5,967 nt of DNA from NCBI GenBank assembly GCA_021161995.1, contig JAGGZO010000071.1, forward strand, positions 1-5,967. Reading direction: 5' to 3'. Positions 5,932-5,967 of this stretch are shown in pieces. A model generated the notes under the pieces. That model worked only from the letters and a program-made list of their open reading frames with translations, searched no databases and was not told the origin of the DNA. The DNA comes from Candidatus Aenigmatarchaeota archaeon (GTDB lineage Archaea; Aenigmatarchaeota; Aenigmatarchaeia; CG10238-14; SpSt-28). Made by a program: the position numbers and the translations under genes. Numbering within the stretch: position 1 is the stretch's first letter; every line of letters starts with the position of its first letter.

Positions 5932-5967
5932 GATTTCGTAAAATTAATTACTAAACAGTAATGATAA

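Overview
The window is AT-rich DNA that reads as archaeal. The phosphoglycerate mutase is the archaeal ApgM type. Three start codons have a TATA-like box centred 26-28 bp upstream, the spacing expected of archaeal leaderless transcripts. The lineage cannot be fixed from the sequence alone.

Layout: 1-1043 (minus) is an enolase cut by the window edge, missing its C-terminus. A 72-bp gap (1044-1115) carries two divergent promoters. A plus-strand pair follows: a small MscS-type conserved-TM-helix membrane protein (1116-1805) and, one base later, a major-facilitator-like transporter (1807-3048). The transporter's stop codon abuts the stop codon of the convergent apgM gene (3049-4272, minus), with no intergenic base. 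ApgM and enolase catalyse consecutive glycolytic steps (3-phosphoglycerate to 2-phosphoglycerate to phosphoenolpyruvate), and they sit on the same strand on either side of the membrane-protein pair.

The right third (4290-5901, minus) holds genes I do not recognise. The main observation is here. The 95-98-codon frame at 5183-5479 and the frame ending at 4433 are one reading frame, separated only by a single TGA at 5183-5185. The 83 codons after the TGA are open but contain no ATG, GTG or TTG, so the second half has no start of its own until a TTG at 4933. This is either a nonsense-broken gene of about 345 codons or a case of stop-codon recoding. Just downstream, a T-rich frame at 4290-4451 could encode a small two-helix membrane protein, but it joins an ATG at 4455 only if one base of an A4 run is skipped. 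Two lesions side by side suggest decay, sequence error or recoding. The last gene (5596-5901) is a 101-residue helical protein of unknown function with a canonical TATA box.

No tRNA, rRNA, CRISPR array or insertion sequence was seen. There is no convincing defence or mobile system.
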